Below, one piece after another: positions 7,019-14,947 of a stretch of 40,454 nt of DNA (position 1 is the first letter of the stretch; each line of letters begins with the position of its first letter). This stretch comes from Fidelibacterota bacterium. GTDB lineage: Bacteria > Fidelibacterota > UBA8477 > JABMPR01. Made by a program: the position numbers and the translations under genes. A model generated the notes under the pieces. The model saw only the letters and a program-made list of their open reading frames with translations, searched no databases and was not told where the DNA came from. The stretch lies in contig JAERTJ010000149.1 in assembly GCA_016844945.1 (NCBI GenBank), forward strand, positions 1-40,454, in the 5' to 3' direction.

Positions 7019-8809
7019 ATGCGTCAATCATCACAATTATTACTGGCAATACTCATGCTGTTTGTTGGTCTGAGTCTTCAGGGTCAGCAGGATCTTGAGG
7101 AGATTTTAACAGTTGAGTTTAAGAGTAGCCAGAGTGCTGCAATCGCTGGAGAAACCCTAGATGTTGCGCTGGTGGTAGACATCCACCACCCCTGGCATGT
7201 CTACGCGCCAGAGGGGAATGATGAATTTACCATCCCGGTGACACCTTCAATCATTTCAGAGGGCTCACCCTTCGCAGTAGCGGAATGGATTTATCCAGAA
7301 GCTGAACGCATTTCAGTCGCCGGGGTAGAGGAACCAGCGGCAGTCTATGGTGGACGTATTGTACTGCGATCCTCTCTGAACATTGATGCAGATGCAGCGG
7401 GAACTCTTGAAATAAAGGGTGAAGTTTATTATCAAGCCTGCGATGATGCACAATGTCTGATACCAGCAGCGGTAGAGTTTACCACTCAATTACCAGTGGT
7501 CTCCAATGCTGATGCCAGCTCACCAATAAATGCTGCATTATTTGATGTAACACCAACTCAGTTAGCCAGCGAATCAATTGAGGAAGGTGAGGTCGAGGAT
7601 GATGATATCTCGGGATTGGTAGATCAATATGGCATCATCCTGACTTACTTGATCATTTTCTTTGGTGGACTTGCACTAAATTTGACACCTTGCGTTTACC
7701 CGCTGATCCCAATTACCATTAGTTTCTTTGGCGGTAAGGATACCAGTAAGGGTCGAACCTTTTGGATGGCGTTGGCTTATGTATTAGGAATAGCTGTAAC
7801 CTATTCCATCCTGGGAGTCGCTGCTGCCCTGGGGGGCGGGCTATTCGGGGCACTGCTCACAAATCCAATTGTCCTCATTGGTATAGCCGTTATTCTTGTT
7901 GGTCTGTCATTATCTATGTTTGGTGTCTATGAATTCAGACTACCCACTGGATTGATGACTGCTGCTAGCCAATCCAAAGCAGGAATTTTTGGTTCCTTCT
8001 TTATGGGGCTCACCCTGGGGATTGTTGCTGCGCCCTGCGTTGGACCTTTTGTGATTGGTCTACTTACTTATGTAGCAGCCCAACAGAGTGTGGTTCTCGG
8101 TTTTACCATGTTTTTCACCCTGGCTATGGGGCTGGGGATTCCCTATTTGTTTCTGGCTATGTATTCCAGTAAACTTTCATCACTACCACGGTCAGGAACC
8201 TGGATGATTGGTGTTAGAGTAATCTTTGGTCTGGTGCTTATCGCCATGGCGATATATTTCCTTATGCCTTTGTTGGGTGACTACGGTGCTCTCGTCATGT
8301 CACTGTTCCTCATAGGTTCAGGTGTTTATTTGATCATGTTCGATAATAGTGCCGAAGGAAATAAGGGATTCAATCGCATCAAGCAGGCTATTGCAATCAT
8401 ACTCATTATCATCGGTACATGGATGGGCATCCCTGAACCTGAGTATAGCGGTGCAGGTATTGATTGGAATCACCCGACCAATCAAATTGAATTGGATGGC
8501 TTATTGGATACTGACTCTCCAGTAATGATTGATGTCTATGCAGATTGGTGTATTCCGTGTAAGGAAATGGACAAATTCACATTCCCTGATCCTGAAGTTG
8601 TGAAATTATCCCAAAAATTTATCGCCATTAAAATTGATCTGACCCGTGATTCTGGCGAGTTTGAGCAACAATTTCTCAAGCAATTTGATATCAAAGGAGT
8701 CCCCTCATATATCTTTCTCAATGAGAGGAAAGAGCTGAATGCTCTGCGTTCGACCGGTTATGAAAATGCTCAGGATTTTGTGGAGAGAATGCAAAAGGTC
8801 TTTGAATAG
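7019..8809 (+). CDS. dsbD: Thiol:disulfide interchange protein DsbD
   Basis: This membrane reductase carries electrons from cytoplasmic thioredoxin to periplasmic thiols. All three modules are visible in 596 residues. First comes a signal peptide with an N-terminal immunoglobulin-like domain containing CDDAQC (Cys 141 and 146). A multi-span membrane domain follows with the paired cysteines NLTPCVYP and VAAPCVGPF. The protein ends in a thioredoxin domain with WCIPC (Cys 511 and 514). A short Glu/Asp-rich linker joins the first two domains. All six redox cysteines are present. It follows the patatin gene by 33 bases. It may support cytochrome c maturation or disulfide isomerisation. Confidence 0.96.
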   Translation: MRQSSQLLLAILMLFVGLSLQGQQDLEEILTVEFKSSQSAAIAGETLDVALVVDIHHPWHVYAPEGNDEFTIPVTPSIISEGSPFAVAEWIYPEAERISVAGVEEPAAVYGGRIVLRSSLNIDADAAGTLEIKGEVYYQACDDAQCLIPAAVEFTTQLPVVSNADASSPINAALFDVTPTQLASESIEEGEVEDDDISGLVDQYGIILTYLIIFFGGLALNLTPCVYPLIPITISFFGGKDTSKGRTFWMALAYVLGIAVTYSILGVAAALGGGLFGALLTNPIVLIGIAVILVGLSLSMFGVYEFRLPTGLMTAASQSKAGIFGSFFMGLTLGIVAAPCVGPFVIGLLTYVAAQQSVVLGFTMFFTLAMGLGIPYLFLAMYSSKLSSLPRSGTWMIGVRVIFGLVLIAMAIYFLMPLLGDYGALVMSLFLIGSGVYLIMFDNSAEGNKGFNRIKQAIAIILIIIGTWMGIPEPEYSGAGIDWNHPTNQIELDGLLDTDSPVMIDVYADWCIPCKEMDKFTFPDPEVVKLSQKFIAIKIDLTRDSGEFEQQFLKQFDIKGVPSYIFLNERKELNALRSTGYENAQDFVERMQKVFE

Positions 8810-8904
8810 GATGCTCCATATGACCTGTATCATCAAAAAGTTGCGCTGGGCAATTAAATATTGATGTGCTAATGGAGTGGTCTACATTATCTGCTAGACT
8901 CGGG

Positions 8905-10473
8905 ATGACGATGCGAAGAGCAACTAATAAAAATTTCATTTATATTTTAACACTGTTATTTGGTGTGACTGCTCTAGCTCAAAATGCACCTGAGCGTCAT
9001 AACTATTGGGTGTTTTTCCATGATAAGGAAGTGACAGACCAATCAAGCTTTGACCCCCTGGATCATGAATTTTCCCATCTCTCGCAACGAGCTCTGGATC
9101 GACGCGCCTTACGCGGAACCATCACAGGACCTACCTATAATGATCTGCCTGTCCCGGCTATATATATTGATGAAATCATGGCAACAGATGTAAAGGTTCG
9201 TTCAGTGAGTCGCTGGTTGAATGCGGTTTCTGTAACTGCAACACCAGAATACATAGAAGGATTGACGACCAACGCTATCGTAAAAAAAACGAAGCGGATT
9301 CGAAAAGTCACGAAAAAAACTATCAAGCGTATCACGAGAGACGATGAGATTTTCTTCAATGAAGAAGATTATGGCTCGAGCTATGCTCAGAATGAACAAA
9401 TTAATGCCATTGAGGCACACGAGCTTGGATTCACAGGAACTGATGTATGGCTGTTAATGATCGACACAGGGTTCTATACGGATCATATGGCCTTCCAGTC
9501 TGAGAGAATTATAGCTGAATATGATTTTGTCAACGCTGATTCAATAACTCAGAATCAGGAAGGTGATGGTTCTTCTCAGCACAATCATGGTACCTGGACA
9601 GCTTCCGCTGCAGCTGGGTTCGTTGATGGGGAATTACGTGGAACTGCTTATGAGTGCAAACTACTGCTGGCAAAGACCGAGATTTTAGCCGAAGAGATAG
9701 AAGCTGAAGAGGACTATTATGTCGCTGCTCTTGAATGGGGTGAGGCCAAAGGTGCTGACATTGCATCCAGCTCATTGGGATATAATGACTGGTATAATTA
9801 TAGCGATCTAGATGGCGAATCAGCGATCACAACGCGTGGTGTCGATATGGCGGTTAGTCTGGGAATGGTATGTGTCACTGCAGTAGGAAATGAAGGTGAT
9901 ACAGACTGGTTCTACATGATGGCTCCTGCAGATGCAGATTCAGTGATCTCCGTTGGCGCAGTCGATATGAATAATACAATCGGTGGCTTTAGTGGGCATG
10001 GACCAACTGCTGATGGAAGAATAAAACCAGAAGTTCTGGCTAGAGGTGTTTCAACTTATGCCGCCGGAACTCAAGCTAGCGATGCCTATGTCATGGGTAC
10101 GGGCACAAGCATGGCGACCCCGCTGGTTGCTGGTGCAGTGGCGTTGATCCTGGAAGCCAATCCCCATTGGTCTCCCATGATGGTGCGAGAAGCACTCATG
10201 ATGACCGCTGATAACAGTTTATCTCCCGATAATACCCGTGGGTTTGGACTTATTGATGTCATGGCGGCTATCAACTATGATTTCGGAATTGTACATGGCG
10301 ATGTGAGTGGCGATGATGTTTTAAATGTCAGTGATGCCATTCTGCTTCTGGAATGGGTCCTCGATGACACTGCGATTACAGAGCTTCAGTTTGATGTTGC
10401 TGATATCAATCATGATAATGCTGTGGACATATTAGATATTGTTGTTTTAGTCGAATGGATTCTCACCCTGTAG
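8905..10473 (+). CDS. Secreted subtilisin-like (S8) protease with dockerin
   Basis: This exported serine protease has the catalytic triad Asp 187 (MIDTG), His 228 (HGTWTAS) and Ser 402 (GTSMATP), numbered from ATG 8905. An N-terminal signal peptide ends near ALAQ. A prodomain-like region (YWVFFHDKEV, then LSQRALDRRAL) resembles KP43-type subtilases of the FCB group. The C-terminus is a type I dockerin with two calcium-binding repeats, DVSGDDVLNVSD and DINHDNAVDILD. The start is uncertain: GTG 8866, ATG 8872, ATG 8905 and ATG 8911 are all in frame, and the last two best fit a signal peptide. A terminator follows the gene. Confidence 0.92.
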   Translation: MTMRRATNKNFIYILTLLFGVTALAQNAPERHNYWVFFHDKEVTDQSSFDPLDHEFSHLSQRALDRRALRGTITGPTYNDLPVPAIYIDEIMATDVKVRSVSRWLNAVSVTATPEYIEGLTTNAIVKKTKRIRKVTKKTIKRITRDDEIFFNEEDYGSSYAQNEQINAIEAHELGFTGTDVWLLMIDTGFYTDHMAFQSERIIAEYDFVNADSITQNQEGDGSSQHNHGTWTASAAAGFVDGELRGTAYECKLLLAKTEILAEEIEAEEDYYVAALEWGEAKGADIASSSLGYNDWYNYSDLDGESAITTRGVDMAVSLGMVCVTAVGNEGDTDWFYMMAPADADSVISVGAVDMNNTIGGFSGHGPTADGRIKPEVLARGVSTYAAGTQASDAYVMGTGTSMATPLVAGAVALILEANPHWSPMMVREALMMTADNSLSPDNTRGFGLIDVMAAINYDFGIVHGDVSGDDVLNVSDAILLLEWVLDDTAITELQFDVADINHDNAVDILDIVVLVEWILTL

Positions 10474-10491
10474 AAGCCCCCGATTCTGTGT

Positions 10492-10515
10492 AAAGCCCCT
10501 GATGGGGCTTTTTTT
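10492..10515 (+). terminator. Intrinsic terminator after the subtilase gene
   Basis: An 8-bp perfect stem (AAAGCCCC with GGGGCTTT) around a TGAT loop runs directly into a tract of eight T (10508-10515 region). It ends 27 bases before the next start codon. Confidence 0.93.
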
Positions 10516-10542
10516 ATAGTCGAAATAAATGGAAGCTTTCAA

Positions 10543-11220
10543 ATGGAACCAATTAAACAACAAGAAGAACCAGAATTATCCCCCCTAATTATTGATGGCC
10601 CCCCCTGGGAAAAGAAACATGAATTGGGCTTTTTTGTTGCCTTTGTTGAAACCCTGAAAGCCTTTCTCATGCGACCTGCAAAAACTTTTAGTGTGATGAG
10701 GCGCAATACTGGGATCGGTGATGCCCTGGTTTATACCGTTGCTATCCAGGTGTTTACATTCCTATGGTCATTTGCACTCACAGATGCAAACCCCGAAATG
10801 TTTCTCCCCCAAAATCCAGAATTGAGGGATATGCTGGATCTCCCGGAAAATTTTGGGCAAATAATGATTCTGCTCTATCCTGTTTCAGTCATTTTACTTC
10901 AATTCATTTCTGCATTCGCCGTTCACTTATCTCTGAAATGGCGAGGTCTTCAGACCTATGATTTCCCACTGATTTTTAGGATATTTGCTTATTCAAGTGG
11001 AACTGCTGCTCTGCTTCTCCTTATTCCTGTAATGGGTGGATTACTTTCTCTTGCCATGACTGTGTATCTAGCTTTTATAGGTCTGAGAACAATCTATGCT
11101 ATCGAACCAGGTTCCTTTGTTGTGACAATCATCATGGCCTTCTTCATCACACTGGGTTTATATATTGGCCTGGTTCTAGGGATTACCATTGCCTTGCTTT
11201 TCCTCTCTCTTCTTATTTGA
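10543..11220 (+). CDS. YIP1-family multi-pass membrane protein
   Basis: This 225-residue protein has a soluble N-terminus of about 40 residues, then an ETLKAFLMRPAKTFSVM segment that resembles the start of the YIP1 domain (typically phe-x-x-P at the membrane entry), followed by about five hydrophobic helices. Bacterial YIP1-domain proteins have no settled function. A GGAAG sequence lies 8 bases before the ATG. It stands alone between a terminator and a 109-base gap. Confidence 0.72.
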   Translation: MEPIKQQEEPELSPLIIDGPPWEKKHELGFFVAFVETLKAFLMRPAKTFSVMRRNTGIGDALVYTVAIQVFTFLWSFALTDANPEMFLPQNPELRDMLDLPENFGQIMILLYPVSVILLQFISAFAVHLSLKWRGLQTYDFPLIFRIFAYSSGTAALLLLIPVMGGLLSLAMTVYLAFIGLRTIYAIEPGSFVVTIIMAFFITLGLYIGLVLGITIALLFLSLLI

Positions 11221-11329
11221 TGAGCGACCTTGCATCGTCTGATACAGGTCTGTATTAATCAGAAATTAACCTTTGGTGGAACATTCGTGTCAAACTATTG
11301 TTTCAGACTTAAGCTGAAAGGGGTACGCT

Positions 11330-12025
11330 ATGTTGACAATTGAAGGACAAAAAGCTAACTTCCAACCACTTATGAACTTCAGAAACTATAGATTATTGAT
11401 TTTGTTGATTGCCGTTTTGGTACTTCAATCCTGTTACACACTAATTTACCCTCCCCAAACCTTACCCCAATCAGTCACGACAGTGGTAAGTGAGCCAGCC
11501 ATGGCTACCAGTGTTGGGGTGTCTGGCGGCTATGGATGGGATCCATACTGGGAACCCGCTCTGCCCTTTACAAGCTATCACAGGGGCTATGGTGCCACAT
11601 ATTACAGTCCATATAATTATTATGATTACCACCATCCTAGATATGCCCCGGTATATGTTGTGAGTGAAATAACACCACCAAGTTCAGCTCGTGATTTTGG
11701 TAGAGATGAACAACAGGGGGGTGGGCGTACTAGAGAACTCAATGGATCTTCTGATGTATCGAGCTCAGGGACCAGGGGCGGCACAACTGGTTTGGGAAGC
11801 ACATCAGCATCCACAGCAGCACCGGTAAGAACTCCTGTTATTGCTCCACCGGTGTATAGTCCTCCCAAGAAGTCGAGACCTGTTAAGAGTATCTCCACCG
11901 ATCCTCCGAAGCGCACTATAAAGCCGGTGAAAATTACGAATCCAAAACCGGTAAAAAAAAGCAAGGAAGCTGAAAAAAAGGCTCCAGCACCGCCGAAAAA
12001 TAAACGTAGTAGAACTCGGAAATAA
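11330..12025 (+). CDS. Putative lipoprotein, Tyr/Pro-rich with basic tail
   Basis: I do not recognise this 231-residue protein. After a short hydrophilic lead, a hydrophobic stretch ends in VLQSC, a plausible lipobox. It then has a Tyr/His-rich segment (several YY and HH pairs, about residues 80-110), a Gly/Ser-rich middle, and a C-terminal third dominated by Lys, Pro and Arg, ending KKAPAPPKNKRSRTRK. Composition suggests a disordered, positively charged tail that may contact lipopolysaccharide, peptidoglycan or nucleic acid. AAAGGGG precedes the ATG at good spacing. A beta-barrel gene starts 6 bases downstream, so the two probably act in the same envelope process. Confidence 0.7.
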   Translation: MLTIEGQKANFQPLMNFRNYRLLILLIAVLVLQSCYTLIYPPQTLPQSVTTVVSEPAMATSVGVSGGYGWDPYWEPALPFTSYHRGYGATYYSPYNYYDYHHPRYAPVYVVSEITPPSSARDFGRDEQQGGGRTRELNGSSDVSSSGTRGGTTGLGSTSASTAAPVRTPVIAPPVYSPPKKSRPVKSISTDPPKRTIKPVKITNPKPVKKSKEAEKKAPAPPKNKRSRTRK

Positions 12026-12031
12026 CCCGCT

Positions 12032-13345
12032 ATGAAAACTAGAATGATTTTTATGACCCTGCTCTTATGGGGAGTGAGTCTATTTCCTCAGGATTATCTA
12101 GATGCGATCAGACCATTCCGTGGTATGCGAGGTATCTCAGGCGCTGAAAGTGGAGTCATTCCTGCATCCATGGGTGCCAACAATGCCTTGTTGGGTAATC
12201 CTGCGCTCCTAACCTACGCTGAGAAGACTTATTTTTCTGCTGATCTGAGTTATGACCAGGTGATTGGAACCAGTGTTTTTAATTCTACCGTGTGGGAAGA
12301 TCCTTCCACCCAAAAACTGAGGTTTAACAGTCTCACACACATTAAGCCGTTAACAGTTTATCGCGGCGCATTGGTTCTGGGGATAAATTTTCAACCGGTA
12401 AACTCCTTTCATAGTATCAGTCAATTCAGCGATTTTGATTATGATTTTGACCCAGATTCTGTGTTTGCCTATAAGCATCTGCATGAGGAAACTGGATCAC
12501 TTTACGCATTGACCATGGGTGGATCTGTTCTGGTGACCATGAATACCAGCATTGGGGCCTCCATCAGCTATTTGATGGGAGAGAATGAATTTACCAGGGT
12601 CTATGAGGAAACGGATCCTGATGATATTTACACCTTTAGTCGGTTTATCGATAGTCTTCAGTTTAACCCAAGGTATCGAGGGTTTGGGATGAGAGTAGGC
12701 CTATTAAGCGAGGTCAGCGAAACCATGAACCTGGGTTTATCCATAGAATTTCCCTCACGAATATCGGTAACAGAAAGCTCCAGCAGAGACTCAATCGAAT
12801 GGTTTGATGATGGAAGTTCATCTAGTTATTACGATGAAAAATGGAAAGGTTTGGATTATGCGGTATGGGGACCCTGGCGCCTAGGTCTGGGATTGGGTTT
12901 TATTGCTGAACCGCTTGAAGCCAGTGTGAATTACCGATTCAACAGTTATCGCAGTATTGCTTTCCGCGGGGATATGTATGATCCTGAAACAGGTGATAAC
13001 CTTGAAGATGTTATTGATAGTCAGATAAAAGATAATGTACAGAATGTTCACGAATATTCTGCCTCGCTTCTATGGACTCTAGATCCTCTCAATCTGTCCT
13101 TTGCAGCAACGCTCATGAATGATCCGCTTAACTATCGTTTTGATAATATCATTCATCTGGATGTTGGGTTGGGGTATCAATTTCGGTCTGGTCTGGGATT
13201 TACAGTAGCCTTCAGAAATGAACAATGGCAGAGTGATTTAAACCACAGCGTTGAACGAACACCTGATCTACCCGCCATCGAGCGATCCGTTGATGTGGAA
13301 AATACTTTCTCAAAATTCCAGTTCGGAATAAAATACATCCTGTAG
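12032..13345 (+). CDS. Outer-membrane beta-barrel protein (FadL/PorV-like)
   Basis: This 437-residue protein has a signal peptide (to about residue 19) and then a succession of alternating amphipathic strands typical of outer-membrane barrels. Near the N-terminus, GAESGVIPASMGANNALLGNPALL resembles the segment preceding the barrel in FadL/OmpP1 and PorV/PorQ-type proteins of the FCB group (motif split here as GVIPASMGANNALLGNPALL). The protein ends with FQFGIKYIL, a terminal aromatic-rich strand that fits a barrel end signal. Transport of hydrophobic compounds or a type IX secretion role is possible; the sequence does not decide between them. The next gene starts 11 bases downstream. Confidence 0.72.
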   Translation: MKTRMIFMTLLLWGVSLFPQDYLDAIRPFRGMRGISGAESGVIPASMGANNALLGNPALLTYAEKTYFSADLSYDQVIGTSVFNSTVWEDPSTQKLRFNSLTHIKPLTVYRGALVLGINFQPVNSFHSISQFSDFDYDFDPDSVFAYKHLHEETGSLYALTMGGSVLVTMNTSIGASISYLMGENEFTRVYEETDPDDIYTFSRFIDSLQFNPRYRGFGMRVGLLSEVSETMNLGLSIEFPSRISVTESSSRDSIEWFDDGSSSSYYDEKWKGLDYAVWGPWRLGLGLGFIAEPLEASVNYRFNSYRSIAFRGDMYDPETGDNLEDVIDSQIKDNVQNVHEYSASLLWTLDPLNLSFAATLMNDPLNYRFDNIIHLDVGLGYQFRSGLGFTVAFRNEQWQSDLNHSVERTPDLPAIERSVDVENTFSKFQFGIKYIL

Positions 13346-13356
13346 GCTAGACGATA

Positions 13357-14775
13357 TTGAAAACAAATAGATTGTTGAACCGTGTTGCTGGCTTGTTCTG
13401 TCTTACAAGTATCCTCTGGGGACAATACGCCTGGAATACTGGCGAAATAAGCTTTTCCTATGGCTCACCCATCCCTGATCAACAATTAAGTCTCACAGGA
13501 GATTTGCTGCCAGATGCAGTCCCGGATCAGGGGGTAGGTGGATTTGAGATAAGTCAGGGGGACACAAATCTCATCATGCTAGTCGCACAAAATACTTACG
13601 TCCTTGAAGAAGATACCCTCGCAGACATATTTATATTATTCATGAATGACACCCTGCCCATGGAACCGGGTACCTACCTTGTGAACCCTTCACCAGAGGC
13701 ATTAAAATTATTTGTATGGATGCGGGAAATCGATCCTGATGTCCTGCCAGGTCTCATCAATGCGGATTTTACCATAGATTCACTAGCCTCTCTTAATCCC
13801 TTTATCTCGATCTCGGGTCAGTTTGACATTGTAGAGATCAACGCGTTCCAATTGCAGATGAATTTTGCCGGTATGATGTTCAGCCCCAGTTTTGAAACTA
13901 TGTCAATTCTTAATGGTGCTATTCATACAATAAGCACTTTTCCTGTTTCTGTCTATTCTCAAGGGGCTCTGGACTATGTCGAAGGTGGAGAATCAGGTAA
14001 CATCAGCGGAGAGCTAAACCCATTGATCAATAGTGAGGGTGTTGGAGCAGTACGCACTGAGGTTCAAGATACCATAACCTACAACCTGATATCCTATCAT
14101 GAAATGGAAGAAAACCGATATGATGTGTTTGGTGTTACGCTTGTAGGTGATGAAGCCAGTTTCTTAGCAACTACCGCTGACCTTGAGTTTCCCATTTCTA
14201 TTCTTGAGAATGAATTTCCAATGGCTGTACCTTTTATGCTAAAAAATGTAGCAGTCCAAGATGTCTTGGAATTGCTAGAATCAGGGGAAATGCCCTCACC
14301 GGATTCCCTTAGTCAAATATACCTCCCCATAAGTCAAGGGACGGCATACCTTAACTTTACAGATGTTGGCGATGCCAGCTTAGATTTTGAAAATATCACC
14401 ATGAGTAATATCACGGGTGATTTTACCCAACTCAGCGAAAACTGGATTCTCGGAAATAGTTCAACTAATTCCATAGATGGGAAATTTGTCATACAAATTC
14501 CTGATTCACCCATAGTAGGTGCTCCCTATCCCAATCCCTTTAACAGCAGTACCATCATTCCGGTGAATCTTACACGCCCTATGCAATTGGATCTGGAGAT
14601 CTACAACATTCTTGGTCAAAATGTGGCGTATATCCGATTGGGAGAATACAGTAGCGGCAGCCATCATATTCCTCTGAATATGGGTCTATATAAGCTTTCC
14701 GGCGGATTATATTACTTCTCTTTCAGAGGTAATACGCAGATCCTTGACACAGGTTCGTTTCTCTACCTGAAGTAG
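13357..14775 (+). CDS. Secreted protein with type IX-like C-terminal sorting tail
   Basis: This 472-residue exported protein starts at TTG 13357, giving a signal peptide that ends near ILWGQ. The main body is acidic and beta-rich and I do not recognise it. Two stretches look loosely alike: ISGQFDIVEINAFQLQMNFAG and GTAYLNFTDVGDASLDFENI (first trimmed here as QFDIVEINAFQLQMNF), so it may hold repeated beta domains. The last 85 residues form a Por-type sorting domain: YPNPFNSST, LEIYNILGQNV and a closing FSFRGNTQILDTGSFLYLK. It is third in the envelope cluster and probably exported to the cell surface through the type IX route. Confidence 0.8.
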   Translation: MKTNRLLNRVAGLFCLTSILWGQYAWNTGEISFSYGSPIPDQQLSLTGDLLPDAVPDQGVGGFEISQGDTNLIMLVAQNTYVLEEDTLADIFILFMNDTLPMEPGTYLVNPSPEALKLFVWMREIDPDVLPGLINADFTIDSLASLNPFISISGQFDIVEINAFQLQMNFAGMMFSPSFETMSILNGAIHTISTFPVSVYSQGALDYVEGGESGNISGELNPLINSEGVGAVRTEVQDTITYNLISYHEMEENRYDVFGVTLVGDEASFLATTADLEFPISILENEFPMAVPFMLKNVAVQDVLELLESGEMPSPDSLSQIYLPISQGTAYLNFTDVGDASLDFENITMSNITGDFTQLSENWILGNSSTNSIDGKFVIQIPDSPIVGAPYPNPFNSSTIIPVNLTRPMQLDLEIYNILGQNVAYIRLGEYSSGSHHIPLNMGLYKLSGGLYYFSFRGNTQILDTGSFLYLK

Positions 14776-14798
14776 TCACTTCAACCCTGAAAATTGGG

Positions 14799-14818
14799 TC
14801 CCCAGAATGAACTGGGGA
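14799..14818. other. Hairpin without U-tract after the surface cluster
   Basis: A 7-bp perfect inverted repeat (TCCCCAG and CTGGGGA) encloses a 6-base loop, 24 bases after the stop of the secreted protein. It lacks a T tract, so it is not a standard terminator; it may stabilise the 3' end of the message. The rest of the 172-base gap before nifJ holds an imperfect ATCATCTT/AAGATAAT repeat and AT-rich sequence but no promoter I can place confidently. Confidence 0.5.
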
Positions 14819-14947
14819 TAAAAATCATCATCTTAGGAAGATAATTTTCACTGAGAGCTTCTTTTGGCATGATATTTATATAAGTTGAAGCGATGCTTTA
14901 CGAACAATTCTCACGATTAATTCCACTCGCCATATACAGGAGAAACA

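Noticed and set aside
14855..14890. Sigma-54-like promoter (TTGGCA with downstream TATA) before nifJ
   Set aside because: The -12 GC element is missing and spacing does not match; AT-rich sequence produces such partial matches easily.
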